The notes under the pieces: generated by a model
Told to the model about the DNA's origin: nothing
The model's input: the letters and a program-made list of their open reading frames with translations, nothing else
The model's database searches: none
In this document: piece by piece, positions 53,034-62,938 of the stretch
Numbering within the stretch: position 1 is the stretch's first letter
Layout of the letters: each line of letters begins with the position of its first letter
Position numbers and translations under genes: made by a program
Source: Pseudovibrio sp. Tun.PSC04-5.I4
GTDB lineage: Bacteria > Pseudomonadota > Alphaproteobacteria > Rhizobiales > Stappiaceae
NCBI RefSeq assembly: GCF_900104145.1
Contig: NZ_FNLB01000006.1
Coordinates: 1,881,001-1,945,000 of the forward strand
DNA: 64,000 nt
Reading direction: 5' to 3'

Positions 53034-54230
53034 CTAGCGCCCCTTCATTTTTACGGATTCGTTGTAGGCGTTCATCACCCCGGAAATACTCAAGGAAATT
53101 ACCAAGTATATTGCCATCAGAAGCAGCATACACTCCATCTCACGACCGGTCTGGTTCAGAGTTACACCGCCAAGCGTACCAGTCAGATCCATATAACCAA
53201 CGGCAATCGCCAAGGAAGAGTTCTTGGTGATGTTCAGGTAGTTGGAAATCATGGGTGGAATGATAATCCGCAGAGATTGCGGCAAAATCACAAGCCGCAT
53301 GATCCGATTTGGGCGAATACCGAGTGCGGAGGCCGCCTCGCTCTGTCCCTTATCGATAGCCATGATGCCAGCGCGAACAATCTCTGCAATAAATGCGCCG
53401 GAATAGATGGAAAGCGCTAACCAAAGCGCCACCAAAGACGCCCCAGCTTTTGTGCCACCTACGTAATTGAAGCCTTTGAGAACTGGGAACTCAAGACCAA
53501 TTGGCATACCAGCAATGAAGTACATCAAGGTGGTGGGAACAATTAAAATGCCAAGGCTGTAAAGCCCCACGGGTAGGATCCGCCCCGTTGCATCCTGCTG
53601 TTTTTTAGCCCAGGAGCGAAAGATGAAAATACCCGTGATAGACGCTAAAAGAACTGCAACAACAGCGAGGTAAGCCCCCTCAAAGGTAAATGCAGGTAGG
53701 TAAAGACCACGGTTAGTTGCAACAAACGCACCACCAAGTTCAGCTTGGGCAAGTTTAGGCTTTGGGAAAGCACTAATTATCACTGTCCACCAAGCGAGGA
53801 TTTGCAGCAGCAAGGGTACGTTGCGCACGCTCTCGATATAAACTGCCATCAAACGGGAAACGACCCAGTTTGGAGAAAGGCGCAAGATACCAACAGTAAC
53901 ACCTATGACGGTAGCAGCAACGCACGCCAAAAATGCAATAAGAAGTGTATTGAGGAGGCCGATAAGGGCTGCCTCCCAATGGAGTGATGCTGAGCTGTAG
54001 TTCACCAGCGTCTGATCTATGCCATAGCCAGCTGGCTCAAAAAGAAACCCAAAGTTGAAATCTTTGCCAAGGTCAGCCAGATTATCTACCACGTTCATCA
54101 CAAGCATCATGACGACGGACAGGGCAACTATAAGTGCAATTATCTGGATCGTATAAGATCTGTAGCGCGAGTCTCGCCATAAATAAGAGAACTGGAAGCT
54201 TTTTTCGGCTGGAACGGTTGAAATGCTCAT
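53034..54230 (-). CDS. aapQ: General L-amino acid ABC transporter, permease AapQ
   Basis: 398 aa. The first 30 residues are cytoplasmic (WRDSRYRSYTIQ), followed by about eight hydrophobic helices. The EAA loop IDKGQSEAASALGIRPNRIMRLVILPQSLRIIIP is complete. Its partner is AapM. It is separated from aapJ by a 77-bp gap containing a strong hairpin. Confidence 0.94.
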   Translation of the reverse strand: MSISTVPAEKSFQFSYLWRDSRYRSYTIQIIALIVALSVVMMLVMNVVDNLADLGKDFNFGFLFEPAGYGIDQTLVNYSSASLHWEAALIGLLNTLLIAFLACVAATVIGVTVGILRLSPNWVVSRLMAVYIESVRNVPLLLQILAWWTVIISAFPKPKLAQAELGGAFVATNRGLYLPAFTFEGAYLAVVAVLLASITGIFIFRSWAKKQQDATGRILPVGLYSLGILIVPTTLMYFIAGMPIGLEFPVLKGFNYVGGTKAGASLVALWLALSIYSGAFIAEIVRAGIMAIDKGQSEAASALGIRPNRIMRLVILPQSLRIIIPPMISNYLNITKNSSLAIAVGYMDLTGTLGGVTLNQTGREMECMLLLMAIYLVISLSISGVMNAYNESVKMKGR

Positions 54231-54256
54231 AATATAGCCCGCCTTATTATATTTGG

Positions 54257-54293
54257 AAAAAGGGCGCTGTTAACCTGCAACAGCGCCCTCTTT
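54257..54293 (-). terminator. Attenuator-like hairpin between aapJ and aapQ
   Basis: AGGGCGCTGTT (54261-54271) pairs perfectly with AACAGCGCCCT (54279-54289). On the minus strand it ends in CCCTTTTTCC. Partial termination or mRNA protection would give more binding protein than permease. Confidence 0.8.
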
Positions 54294-54307
54294 AAAAAGC
54301 GTTCAGA

Positions 54308-55330
54308 TCAACGGAATGGCGGAGAGTACTGCAGACCACCTTCGGTCCACATTGCATTCAGGCCACGAGCAAGGTTAACCTTGGTTTTTGTACCCAGGTG
54401 ACGTTCAAAGACTTCGCCGTAATTGCCAACTGCTTTAATCGCAACAAGCGCAAAGTCGTTGTTCAACCCAAGAGATGCACCCATCTCACCAGCCTGGCCA
54501 AGCAGACGTTTTACTTCTGGATCATTGGAATTTGCAGCCAAGTCATCTGCATTTGCAGAGGTAATGCCTTTTTCCTCAGCAATTTTCATTGCATTCAAAA
54601 CCCAGCGACCAATATCTGCCCACTGATCATCGCCATGACGCACAAGCGGACCAAGTGGCTCTTTGGAAATGATTTCTGGAAGAACAAGGTGGTCGTCTGC
54701 ATTTTCAAACGTAGCGCGGGAAGCAGCAAGGCCGGACGCATCTGTTGTGTAAACATCACAAGCATCAGCAAGGTAGTTTGCGCGGCCCTCTGTGTTGGTT
54801 TCCATAGGCAGCGGCTCAAAAGACATGCCGTTTGCTGTGAAGTAGTCGGATAGGTTCAGCTCAGTTGTTGTACCTGTCTGGATACATACAGTCGCGCCGT
54901 CTAGCTCCTTCGCAGAGGTCACACCAAGTGACTTCTTCACCATGAAGCCTTGACCATCATAGTAGCTCACACCCAGGAAGGTGAACTTCAGGTCGGCATC
55001 ACGGGAGAATGTCCAAGTCGTGTTACGCGATAGGATATCAACTTCACCGGAAGCCAGCGCTGTAAAGCGGGTCTTACCAGTTGTTGGTGAGAACTCGACT
55101 GCATCCGGATCACCAAGAACTGCGGCAGCAACAGCGCGACAGTAATCTACGTCAAAGCCCTGCCATTTACCGTTTTCATCAGTGTAGGAATATCCTGCAA
55201 GTCCTGTAGAAACAGCGCAACGCAATTTGCCGCGCTCTTTCACATCGTCAAGAGTGCCAGCAGAAGCTGCTGAGAACGAAGCTGCTGCAAACATTGCACC
55301 GAGCGCAACTGGAAGGATCATTTTTTTCAT
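54308..55330 (-). CDS. aapJ: General L-amino acid ABC transporter, periplasmic binding protein
   Basis: About 340 aa. Signal peptide MKKMILPVALGAMFAAASFSAASA, then mature GTLDDVKERGKLRCAVS. The domain is a polar amino acid binding protein (family 3): GFDVDYCRAVAAAVLGD and FTALASGEVDILSRNTTWT are the amino-acid binding-site blocks. It binds a broad range of L-amino acids for AapQMP. The start at 55330 has GAGG upstream; 55357 would add nine odd residues. Confidence 0.95.
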   Translation of the reverse strand: MKKMILPVALGAMFAAASFSAASAGTLDDVKERGKLRCAVSTGLAGYSYTDENGKWQGFDVDYCRAVAAAVLGDPDAVEFSPTTGKTRFTALASGEVDILSRNTTWTFSRDADLKFTFLGVSYYDGQGFMVKKSLGVTSAKELDGATVCIQTGTTTELNLSDYFTANGMSFEPLPMETNTEGRANYLADACDVYTTDASGLAASRATFENADDHLVLPEIISKEPLGPLVRHGDDQWADIGRWVLNAMKIAEEKGITSANADDLAANSNDPEVKRLLGQAGEMGASLGLNNDFALVAIKAVGNYGEVFERHLGTKTKVNLARGLNAMWTEGGLQYSPPFR

Positions 55331-55357
55331 AGAATTGGAGCCTCTTTTGTTGTCCAA

Positions 55358-55908
55358 TTATTAAATTCATCACTTGGAGTAGCAGGAAATTCTCCCCCTC
55401 TAAGGAAAACAACCGAGACAGACATGATTGTACATGTCCTTAAAGCCCCCCTATTGGCTTCAACCACTCAATACCAAGCATTCGATGATATTTATCAGAA
55501 AACGTCAAGGGATTTTTATTAATAACTTAGTCTATTGGGAGCTATTCATCAACGATTGAAAAGTTTTTACGCAACTTACATCTCAATTGAACACGCTTTA
55601 ACCATAGAAGCGAAAAGGTAAGTGCAGATAAGTTTACGCAGATAAACAAAATAATCCAAACAATACTGAAATAGAGAGGAAACGTTACTTGGTGAACTAA
55701 TATAAAGAAAAAAATAGACTTTGAAAGGGACGGCAAATTCAGAGCAACTTTCTTCAAATCTACGTAATTTCTATTAAACATTACAGTCAGTTTGCACAAA
55801 TAATACGCAATTTCACCAAAACCCCACGAGGAAAACTAACTTCCCCATGGGCAAGTAACGTTCATCAATTCGCGTGCAGTCAAGTTGCATTTGTTGCGGA
55901 TAATTTCG
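55358..55908. other. Intergenic region between aapJ and the surface-glycan operon
   Basis: About 550 bp, AT-rich, with one weak ORF (55542-55778, listed separately). The aapJ promoter should lie between about 55380 and 55480; I see no consensus. Confidence 0.5.
55542..55778 (-). CDS. Possible small membrane protein
   Basis: About 78 aa from the ATG at 55778, with two hydrophobic segments (KSIFFFILVHQVTFPLYFSIVW and IILFICVNLSALTFSLLW). It is AT-rich and has no recognised family. A chance hydrophobic ORF in AT-rich DNA cannot be excluded. Confidence 0.3.
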   Translation of the reverse strand, partial: FNRNYVDLKKVALNLPSLSKSIFFFILVHQVTFPLYFSIVWIILFICVNLSALTFSLLWLKRVQLRCKLRKNFSIVDE

Positions 55909-56226
55909 CTAGAAATTCGGATCCTTGCGTTTTTCTTTGTAGATAAGCCATAAATTTCGAAAATAGATGATCAAACCGAGCCCCTGCCCAGCGATGAAGA
56001 CAGGATCTTTTTTGACAATTGCGTAGGTCAACAGAAGTGCCCCCCCTCCGATTGAGAAGAACCAGAAGGCCACTGGCACAATTGACCGGCCAACCCGTTC
56101 TGACGCTATCCATTGGATCATAAAGCGCATCATAAACATGATTTGCGCAATAAAACCCCAAAGAACCCAAAAGTCCCATTTTACAATAAAGACTTCATAG
56201 AACCATTGATACAGACCAGTAAGCAT
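55909..56226 (-). CDS. LAB_N domain membrane protein
   Basis: 105 aa of the lipid-A-disaccharide synthase N-terminal-like family: WVLWGFIAQIMFMMRFMIQWIASERVGRSIVPVAFWFFSIGGGALLLTYAI. Three or four helices. Family members sit in lipid A or polymyxin-resistance operons and may hand over lipid-linked sugars. It is last of a four-gene minus operon, and its ATG overlaps the GT2 stop region (zero gap). Confidence 0.88.
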   Translation of the reverse strand: MLTGLYQWFYEVFIVKWDFWVLWGFIAQIMFMMRFMIQWIASERVGRSIVPVAFWFFSIGGGALLLTYAIVKKDPVFIAGQGLGLIIYFRNLWLIYKEKRKDPNF

Positions 56227-57003
56227 CTACTTCTCTCCTTGTTCATGTAAGAAAAGAATATCTGATATCACCATAGTTTCAGGAATTGCCTTCCGGCGGC
56301 GACGCAGCCACCACACACCAAACAAATCAAGAATGCCGACAAGCGCGCGATCAAAAATGCCGTATTTGGAAACACCATATGCGCGTTCACGGTCAACGAC
56401 ATCAACATGAACAACGCCATAACCTTCACGGATCACAAGTGCAGGCAGAAAGCGATGCCAGCTATCAAAGTAAGGCAACCTGAGGAAGACATCCCGGCGC
56501 AGAACCTTAAGCCCGCACCCACTGTCACGCGTGTTATCTTTTAAAATTGCCCCGCGTAGTTTGTTCGCCGCTTTAGATGCATAACGCTTAAATACACTGG
56601 CCTTGCGACCTAGCCGCTGCCCAGCGGCAAGGCCAATACTCTCCCCGCCTTTTTCAAGCGCCGCGAGCAGATCAGGAAAGTAGGCCGGATTATTCTGCCC
56701 ATCACCATCAATGGTTGCAATATAAGTTCCACGTGCATTGAGCACCCCTGTGCGGACAGAGCAGCTTTGCCCGCAAGATTTCTTGTGGTGGAACAACCGC
56801 AGGAAAGGATGCGTACCAGCATAACGCTGAAGAACCTCAAGGCTATCGTCAGTAGACCCATCATCAATGACAATTGCCTCAAAAGCTCGGCCCTTTAACG
56901 CCTCAGCAATTTCGTCAAGGAGGTGTGGAAGGTTATCTCGCTCATTCTTTGCAGGGATAACGACACTGACTTCAATACTAGCTTCAGCAAGACTGCTGCT
57001 CAT
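56227..57003 (-). CDS. Glycosyltransferase family 2, polyprenyl-phosphate sugar transferase type
   Basis: 258 aa. The GT-A fold motifs are VVIPAKNERDNLP, DDGSTDDSLE and the DxD-like IDGDGQNNP, followed by GCGLKVLRRDVF. These resemble dolichol/undecaprenyl-phosphate mannosyl- or ArnC-like enzymes that load a sugar on a lipid carrier. No clear C-terminal helices are present, so it is a soluble or peripheral form. Its neighbours are a PAP2 phosphatase and a GT39 transferase that would use the lipid-linked sugar. Confidence 0.9.
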   Translation of the reverse strand: MSSSLAEASIEVSVVIPAKNERDNLPHLLDEIAEALKGRAFEAIVIDDGSTDDSLEVLQRYAGTHPFLRLFHHKKSCGQSCSVRTGVLNARGTYIATIDGDGQNNPAYFPDLLAALEKGGESIGLAAGQRLGRKASVFKRYASKAANKLRGAILKDNTRDSGCGLKVLRRDVFLRLPYFDSWHRFLPALVIREGYGVVHVDVVDRERAYGVSKYGIFDRALVGILDLFGVWWLRRRRKAIPETMVISDILFLHEQGEK

Positions 57004-57059
57004 TCTTGGTATCCCTAACTTGGCTCCTTTCCTTCCGGGCCAAGTTAGGAAACGCTAAC

Positions 57060-58118
57060 TCAGTCCATCCGGGCAGAAACAGATCGGCTTCGCCCTTGCA
57101 CAGGGCGAATATTTTTCGCCCCCAAAAGAGAGCGAATGCACCGGTTTGCAGAGAAACTGTTCATGTTAGGGTGGATCCGCCCAAGCTTACAAAAGCGGAA
57201 CCCAAGGCGCCGACGAGCCATCCAACGAGCACACATATAGGCAAAGACACTGCCCACAATAAGGCCAGCAATGACATCGCTTGAATAATGAGCCCCAACT
57301 AGGACACGGCTGGCGCCAATCCATAGACCAATGACGACAATCAACCAGCGCAATTTGGGAAACATCAGAGCAAGAGCCACTATCAAGGCGCCCGCGGTTG
57401 TAGAATGCCCGCTAGGAAAACTTGAAAACTTGGCCTGCCAGGCGAAAAAATCAAACCTCAGAGGGCCAACTTCATCAAAAAGCCCTGGACGCGCTCTGCC
57501 TATGTTCCACTTCAAAACAATGGCCAGAAGTCCACTCATGGCAACAACGAAGAACAGATAACTCCCATATACCGTAAAGTAAGAGACTGCCATCTTTCTA
57601 CGAAACGACAAGTTGTGCCAACCACCAAAAATCATGGCTAGAATCCAAATGCCTGTTGGGAATAATATCCAGTCAGATTTACCAAAATCAGTGATTGTCT
57701 CAAAAACGTCGTGATAGCTGCCGGGTAGACCGCGAGCCCAAATCGGGCTGCTCGGATCAAGAAACACCATAGCCACGCCGCACAAAGCAATCAGCACCGC
57801 TGCAACATTTTGAACTTGCAACATTTGTGGCACGAGAGGAACAGCGACAGAACTCCGCGCTTTGCGATTGCCAATTATTGTGCTGGCAGCCTTATAGAAC
57901 GCACCAAAATTTACAGCGCCAACGCGTATATAAGATTTTAAAACAGTCGAGACAGATCGTCTCTCACTGGAGCCCTTCTCATAGGAAGAGGCCTCCAAAT
58001 AAAGCTCAGGTGCCTTTACATCCCTATCTGCGGGTGTTGCTGCATTGCAATCATCTTGAGAAGATGGCTTCTCTCCTGGTCTTTCAAGGGTGTCTACAGC
58101 ACCATCATCAATGCTCAC
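57060..58118 (-). CDS. PAP2-family membrane phosphatase
   Basis: 352 aa. A cytoplasmic N-terminal region of about 100 residues precedes five or six helices. The phosphatase motifs are KWNIGRARPG, FPSGHSTTAG and SRVLVGAHYSSDVIAG, all with the catalytic His/Arg. In a lipid-A-type operon it may act on lipid A or undecaprenyl phosphates. It overlaps the GT39 stop by 4 bp. The basic tail (RRRLGFRFC...SVSARMD) is longer than usual. Confidence 0.88.
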   Translation of the reverse strand: MSIDDGAVDTLERPGEKPSSQDDCNAATPADRDVKAPELYLEASSYEKGSSERRSVSTVLKSYIRVGAVNFGAFYKAASTIIGNRKARSSVAVPLVPQMLQVQNVAAVLIALCGVAMVFLDPSSPIWARGLPGSYHDVFETITDFGKSDWILFPTGIWILAMIFGGWHNLSFRRKMAVSYFTVYGSYLFFVVAMSGLLAIVLKWNIGRARPGLFDEVGPLRFDFFAWQAKFSSFPSGHSTTAGALIVALALMFPKLRWLIVVIGLWIGASRVLVGAHYSSDVIAGLIVGSVFAYMCARWMARRRLGFRFCKLGRIHPNMNSFSANRCIRSLLGAKNIRPVQGRSRSVSARMD

Positions 58119-59833
58119 TGCGTCGCCCCACCTACATAAAATATATGTACCAGCAATGTTTTACCGCCATTTATATTAATACCGGATACGCTAGGTGCTT
58201 CCGAAGTCTTCAATCCCAACTGAAGGACTTCCGCATCAAAGCGGTCCAATTGTCGTCCTTCCACCAACGCAACTCTGCAGGTTCCCTCAGAAAGGGCCGC
58301 CCCCTGCACTCCAGCAGCTAAAAAGCGAGCTGCCTTTTCTGCGCTAAGCAATTGTGTTTGTGTGCCTTGCAAAAATACAAAGCTTGGCTCGTTAAACCCT
58401 GCACTAGCAACCTCTGTGCTCCCACATTTTGCAATGCTGCTCACGGCTTCAACGAGCTTTGGAGAAATCCAAACCTTCGTTAAGGCGGGCACTGCAAACA
58501 TCCAGAACCCAACAAACATCAACACAGCCGATGCATAGACAGAAGGCATCGCCTCAAGAGGTTTGCTCCGAACAAACTTATGCGCAGCCGAAACCGCCAT
58601 GATGACAGCAAGCCCGCACAACACCGCCGCCGGTGGAGAAGGCCACAAATCCAGCAAAACCGGCCCGACAATCACCCCTACAGCAATGGCCAGCGGGACA
58701 AGAACCAGCAAAAACATAGCCGTGTATCTCACGTACAATCCGGCAGGCTTATGTGTTTCCTGTACCAATAAGCCACCTACCAATAAGGCAAGCGCAGGCA
58801 TCATCGGCATCGTGTAGTGCGGAAGTTTTGTTGAAACCAATTCAAAAATGATCCAGGGCGGGATCAACCAACATAATAAGAATCTATAACAATTTAGATT
58901 CAACTTTTGCCTAATTCTCTTAAAAATAACAAGAAAAAAAGATGGAATCGGCCAGAAAATGAGAAACATGGCGAGAAAGTGGGTTAACGGCGGTGCCCCG
59001 TGGCTTTGCCTCCCAGATCCAACTTTCGCCCAGAGGTCTCCTCCAAGAGCATCCCTGAAAAAGGCACCATCACTCTCAATATGCACAACTACAAGCCATG
59101 GTGCGACGATCAGAATGTAGAGTAAAGAACCCGTCACAGGTGCCAATCCGCGAAGCCAGCTGATCCGCTTATCCCAAATAGACAGGAACAAAATGGTCAA
59201 GCCGCAAACCAGCAGAATAATCGGCCCCTTAATAAGAGTGCCTAATCCCAACCCCACCCAAAACAGGAGTGCAGTAGACCATACCGCTCGTTTTTGTTGC
59301 GCCATCCATACGCGCGCCAAAGCACCTTGGGAAAGCACGACACACGCCAACAAAACCGCATCAGTTTTTGCCAGACGCGCTTCCACATTCAGAATCAAAG
59401 CCAAAGCGACAAGCAAGGCAGCAACAAAGGACGCTGGCTCAGCAAAAAAGGCCCTTGCCGCCCAATAACTTAATAGGACTGCAATCACAGCTCCAAAAAC
59501 AGAAGGCAGCCGGAACACCCAAATGGGTGCAGTCTCGCCATACCCCAGCAGCTTTGCAGCTCCAACTTGCATCCAGTAAATACCAATGGGCTTTTTATTA
59601 CGAGCTTGGTCCTGATAATGGATGGTGACGTAGTTTCCGCTCTCCATCATCTGCTTGGAGGCCTGTGCAAATCTCGGCTCATCCCGGTCCAACGGTGGAA
59701 CCGCAAATAACCCAGGCAAATACAAGCTCAAACAAACAACGAGCAACACAACGGGTGCAAGCCAGTCACGCCCGCATATCCTTAGCCACACCCGAAGCTG
59801 GCCATTATCTGTATCACTGTCCGCTGGAGACAT
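58115..59833 (-). CDS. ArnT-like glycosyltransferase family 39 protein
   Basis: 572 aa, about 12 transmembrane helices. The first periplasmic loop PPLDRDEPRFAQASKQMMESGNYVTIHYQD is the GT39/GT83 catalytic acidic motif. The SFPYFT-equivalent helices and a soluble C-terminal end follow. Such enzymes transfer a sugar from undecaprenyl phosphate to lipid A or proteins in the periplasm. It heads the operon GT39-PAP2-GT2-LAB_N, which is a compact lipid A or surface glycan modification unit. Confidence 0.9.
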   Translation of the reverse strand: MSPADSDTDNGQLRVWLRICGRDWLAPVVLLVVCLSLYLPGLFAVPPLDRDEPRFAQASKQMMESGNYVTIHYQDQARNKKPIGIYWMQVGAAKLLGYGETAPIWVFRLPSVFGAVIAVLLSYWAARAFFAEPASFVAALLVALALILNVEARLAKTDAVLLACVVLSQGALARVWMAQQKRAVWSTALLFWVGLGLGTLIKGPIILLVCGLTILFLSIWDKRISWLRGLAPVTGSLLYILIVAPWLVVVHIESDGAFFRDALGGDLWAKVGSGRQSHGAPPLTHFLAMFLIFWPIPSFFLVIFKRIRQKLNLNCYRFLLCWLIPPWIIFELVSTKLPHYTMPMMPALALLVGGLLVQETHKPAGLYVRYTAMFLLVLVPLAIAVGVIVGPVLLDLWPSPPAAVLCGLAVIMAVSAAHKFVRSKPLEAMPSVYASAVLMFVGFWMFAVPALTKVWISPKLVEAVSSIAKCGSTEVASAGFNEPSFVFLQGTQTQLLSAEKAARFLAAGVQGAALSEGTCRVALVEGRQLDRFDAEVLQLGLKTSEAPSVSGININGGKTLLVHIFYVGGATQ

Positions 59834-60170
59834 GGTGCGGCCTCATACGCTACTCAACAGAACATGAAACAAACCAAGAACAAAGCGTTGCAAACGTTTC
59901 TACGTGAAAGGTGCTGTGCTCCTAGTCGGCCCCTTTCACCACTAAAGCAGCTCACCAACGAAAACACAGTCCTCGAAATTTCCCAGTCAAAAGCAGAGGC
60001 ACAACAACTCCCTTCACAAAGCCTGGGGGCTATTTGAGGGTTGAGAAGAAAAAGTCGCCCCGCCGAGCAACACTAATCAACAACTTTAATTAAACTCTGG
60101 GGAAATCGGTGGATTAAACCACAGCCGTACAGTTTCGAACAAATTCCATACTTAAACTAAATTCCAACAC
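59834..60170. other. Divergent intergenic region, no gene seen
   Basis: 337 bp between the glycan operon and the CAP lipoprotein gene. No protein-like ORF beyond shadows; promoters for both directions are expected here but I see no strong consensus. Confidence 0.5.
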
Positions 60171-60749
60171 GTGGGCAAATTCGGGAAAAGTAAAGTGCGT
60201 CGGGAAATTAGACTATCCGCAGCTGTAGTGCTGGCTGCAAGCGTAGCTGGCTGTGCCAGTTTCAGTGCAGGACCAACAAAAGATGTGCAGCTTTCGCATA
60301 TCCAGATCAACAAGCAGGAAGCGCTCCGTCAAACCAATGCATGGCGCACGAAGTACTCTCTCCCACCAGTAAAGCTGGACCCGCATCTCAATGACGTTTC
60401 GCAGGACATGGCGGACCACGTTGCACAACTGGATTCTTTGAAAACCAGAAAGCACTCCGCATCCAGCCTGATTAAACGTACCCAGGCAAGCGGTTATAAA
60501 TCCTCTGCTGGAGCAGAAAACCTTGGTGCAGGATATGCGAGTATTTCCGCCGCCATGACAGGCTGGAAAACCTCTGCCGACCACAACAAAAACCTGTTGA
60601 ACAAAAACGTTACCCATATGGGCATTGCCAGAACCAATCGTCCCGATGGCACCTACCGAAATTTCTGGGTCATGACGCTGGCGGCTCCAAAAACACCTGT
60701 CACCGCAACGGGTTTTTCAACCGTCTCGCTCCCCTTCCCGATCCAATAA
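60171..60749 (+). CDS. CAP-domain (SCP/PR1-like) lipoprotein
   Basis: 192 aa from a GTG at 60171. A lipobox (LAASVAGC) marks Cys28 as the lipidated residue. The CAP domain follows: LRQTNAWRTKYSLPPVKLD, HVAQLDSLKTRKHSA, AGAENLGAGYASISAAMTGWKTSADHNKNLLNKNVTHMGIA. Bacterial CAP proteins are extracytoplasmic, with poorly known function. No operon partner. Confidence 0.88.
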   Translation: MGKFGKSKVRREIRLSAAVVLAASVAGCASFSAGPTKDVQLSHIQINKQEALRQTNAWRTKYSLPPVKLDPHLNDVSQDMADHVAQLDSLKTRKHSASSLIKRTQASGYKSSAGAENLGAGYASISAAMTGWKTSADHNKNLLNKNVTHMGIARTNRPDGTYRNFWVMTLAAPKTPVTATGFSTVSLPFPIQ

Positions 60750-60868
60750 GCCCACCACAATCTAACCTGCGATAAATCATTGGGGGTATTCTGCCCTCTC
60801 TTCCTTTACGCTTCGGTGAAGAGCACCCATATACAGGGTCTGTATATTTTGATCACCGGAGATTTAAG

Positions 60869-62917
60869 ATGAGTGAGACCGCTAAGGTTCTTCTGGAAGA
60901 CTGGAAAACCCCATTTGGACTTCCACCCTTCTCAAAAATTAAGGCAGAAGATTTTGCTGATGCCTTTGGAGAAGCCTTTACAGCGGGCGAGCAGAATTTT
61001 GATCGCATTGCACAAGACCCGGCAGAGCCAACATTTGAAAACACAATCGTTGCGCTGGAAACGGCTGAAGACGCGTTAGAGCAGGTAGCTTCCGTGTTCT
61101 TCAACCTTTCCTCCGCCAACACCAATGAAGCCATGCAGCAGGTGGAGCGGGACGTTTCGCCAAAGCTGGCCGCGTATTCTTCTAAAAAGCTGCTAAACCC
61201 AGCCTTGTTCAAGCGCATTGAGGTCCTCAAGAGCAATGAAGCGTCTTTGGGTTTAAACCCGGAGCAATCCCGCGTACTCGAGCGCTACTACACCATGTTC
61301 CAACGCGCAGGTGCCGGGCTAGGCGCAGAAGGCAAGGAGCGGGTTGCGCAGATCAACGAGCGTCTCGCCACGTTGGGCACCAAGTTTGCACAAAACGTTT
61401 TGGCGGACGAAGCCTCCTATAAACTTGTGCTGGAAAAGGAAAGTGATCTGGAGGGCCTTCCGGATTTCCTCATTAAAGCTGCAAGCGCTGCGGCTGAAGA
61501 ACGTGGTGAACCCGGCAAATACGCGATCACACTCTCTCGCTCCTCCATTGAACCATTTCTCCAGTTCTCCAAACGCCGCGATCTACGCGAAGAAGCCTTC
61601 ACTGCATGGGCAAAGCGCGGAGAAAATCCCGGCGAAACCAACAATGCTGCTATCGTTCGCGAAACTGTTCAGCTTCGCAATGAAAAGGCAAAACTTCTGG
61701 GCTTCCAGAGCTTTGCTGATTTCAAGCTGGATGACGCAATGGCCAAAACCACTGGCGCAGTGGAAGACCTGCTAAGCAATGTGTGGGCACCAGCAAAGGC
61801 AAGAGCGTTGGAGGAGACCGCTGACCTGCAGGAGATGGCTCAGACCGAGGGGGACAACATTGAGATCGCCCCTTGGGACTGGCGCTACTATTCTGAGAAA
61901 GTGCGCAGCGCCAAGCATAATCTGGATGAGGCGGAAATCAAACCGTACTTCCAACTGGACCAGATGATTGAGGCCGCCTTTTATACAGCAACCAAGCTGT
62001 TCGGCCTCACCTTTAAGGAGCTGAAGGATCAGGATCTCTACCACCCAGACCTGCGCATGTTTGAAGTCTTCGACAAAAATGGCGATCATCTCGGCATCTT
62101 CCTTGGCGATTACTTTGCCCGCCCGTCCAAACGCTCTGGCGCATGGATGAGCGCTTTCCGCTCCCAGCAGAAACTCAAAGGCGATATCCGCCCAATCATT
62201 GTCAACGTCATGAACTTCTCAAAGGCACCGGAAGGCGAACCAACCCTTCTCACTTTTGACGATGCCCGTACCCTGTTCCATGAATTCGGGCACGGCCTGC
62301 ATGGTCTCATGTCCAATGTCACCCATCCGTTGATCTCAGGCACCAGCGTGGCGCGTGACTTTGTTGAGCTCCCATCCCAGCTCTTTGAGCATTGGCTGGA
62401 TCAACCTGAAATCCTGAAGACATTTGCACGCCACTACAAAACCGGTGAAGCGATCCCTCAGGAATTGCTGGACCGCCTGCTGGCAGCCGCCAACTTCAAC
62501 CAAGGTTTTGCAACAGTCGAATATCTGGCAACCGCGATTGTCGATATGGCGATCCATAAAGAAGAAAAACTGGATGGTCTGGATCCGGCACAGATAGAAG
62601 CGAAGGTTCTTGACGAAATCGGCATGCCAAAAGAAATCATCATGCGCCACCGCATACCACACCTCATGCATGCGTTCTCTGGAGATGGATACTCAGCTGG
62701 CTACTACAGCTACCTCTGGTCAGAAGTAATGGATGCAGATGCATTCCAAGCCTTTGAAGAAACCGGTGATGCGTTTGATACTGACACAGCAAAGCGACTG
62801 GAAAAATCCATCTATTCTGCGGGTGGATCTCAGGATCCAGCAAAAGCTTATCTGGATTTCCGCGGAAAGATGCCAAGCATTGAGCCATTGCTGAAAGGCC
62901 GTGGATTGGTGAGCTAA
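60869..62917 (+). CDS. M3-family oligopeptidase (dipeptidyl carboxypeptidase-like)
   Basis: 682 aa. The zinc site is HEFGH (H471-x3-H475) in TLFHEFGHGLHGL, with the third ligand in the RDFVELPSQLFEHW segment. Size, the W-x-R-Y-YSEKVR stretch and the C-terminal FSGDGYSAGYYSYLWSEVMDAD match oligopeptidase A/Dcp-type proteins, which cut short peptides in the cytoplasm. GGAG precedes the ATG. A terminator follows. Confidence 0.93.
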   Translation: MSETAKVLLEDWKTPFGLPPFSKIKAEDFADAFGEAFTAGEQNFDRIAQDPAEPTFENTIVALETAEDALEQVASVFFNLSSANTNEAMQQVERDVSPKLAAYSSKKLLNPALFKRIEVLKSNEASLGLNPEQSRVLERYYTMFQRAGAGLGAEGKERVAQINERLATLGTKFAQNVLADEASYKLVLEKESDLEGLPDFLIKAASAAAEERGEPGKYAITLSRSSIEPFLQFSKRRDLREEAFTAWAKRGENPGETNNAAIVRETVQLRNEKAKLLGFQSFADFKLDDAMAKTTGAVEDLLSNVWAPAKARALEETADLQEMAQTEGDNIEIAPWDWRYYSEKVRSAKHNLDEAEIKPYFQLDQMIEAAFYTATKLFGLTFKELKDQDLYHPDLRMFEVFDKNGDHLGIFLGDYFARPSKRSGAWMSAFRSQQKLKGDIRPIIVNVMNFSKAPEGEPTLLTFDDARTLFHEFGHGLHGLMSNVTHPLISGTSVARDFVELPSQLFEHWLDQPEILKTFARHYKTGEAIPQELLDRLLAAANFNQGFATVEYLATAIVDMAIHKEEKLDGLDPAQIEAKVLDEIGMPKEIIMRHRIPHLMHAFSGDGYSAGYYSYLWSEVMDADAFQAFEETGDAFDTDTAKRLEKSIYSAGGSQDPAKAYLDFRGKMPSIEPLLKGRGLVS

Positions 62918-62938
62918 ACATCACAGTTCCAAACACAA

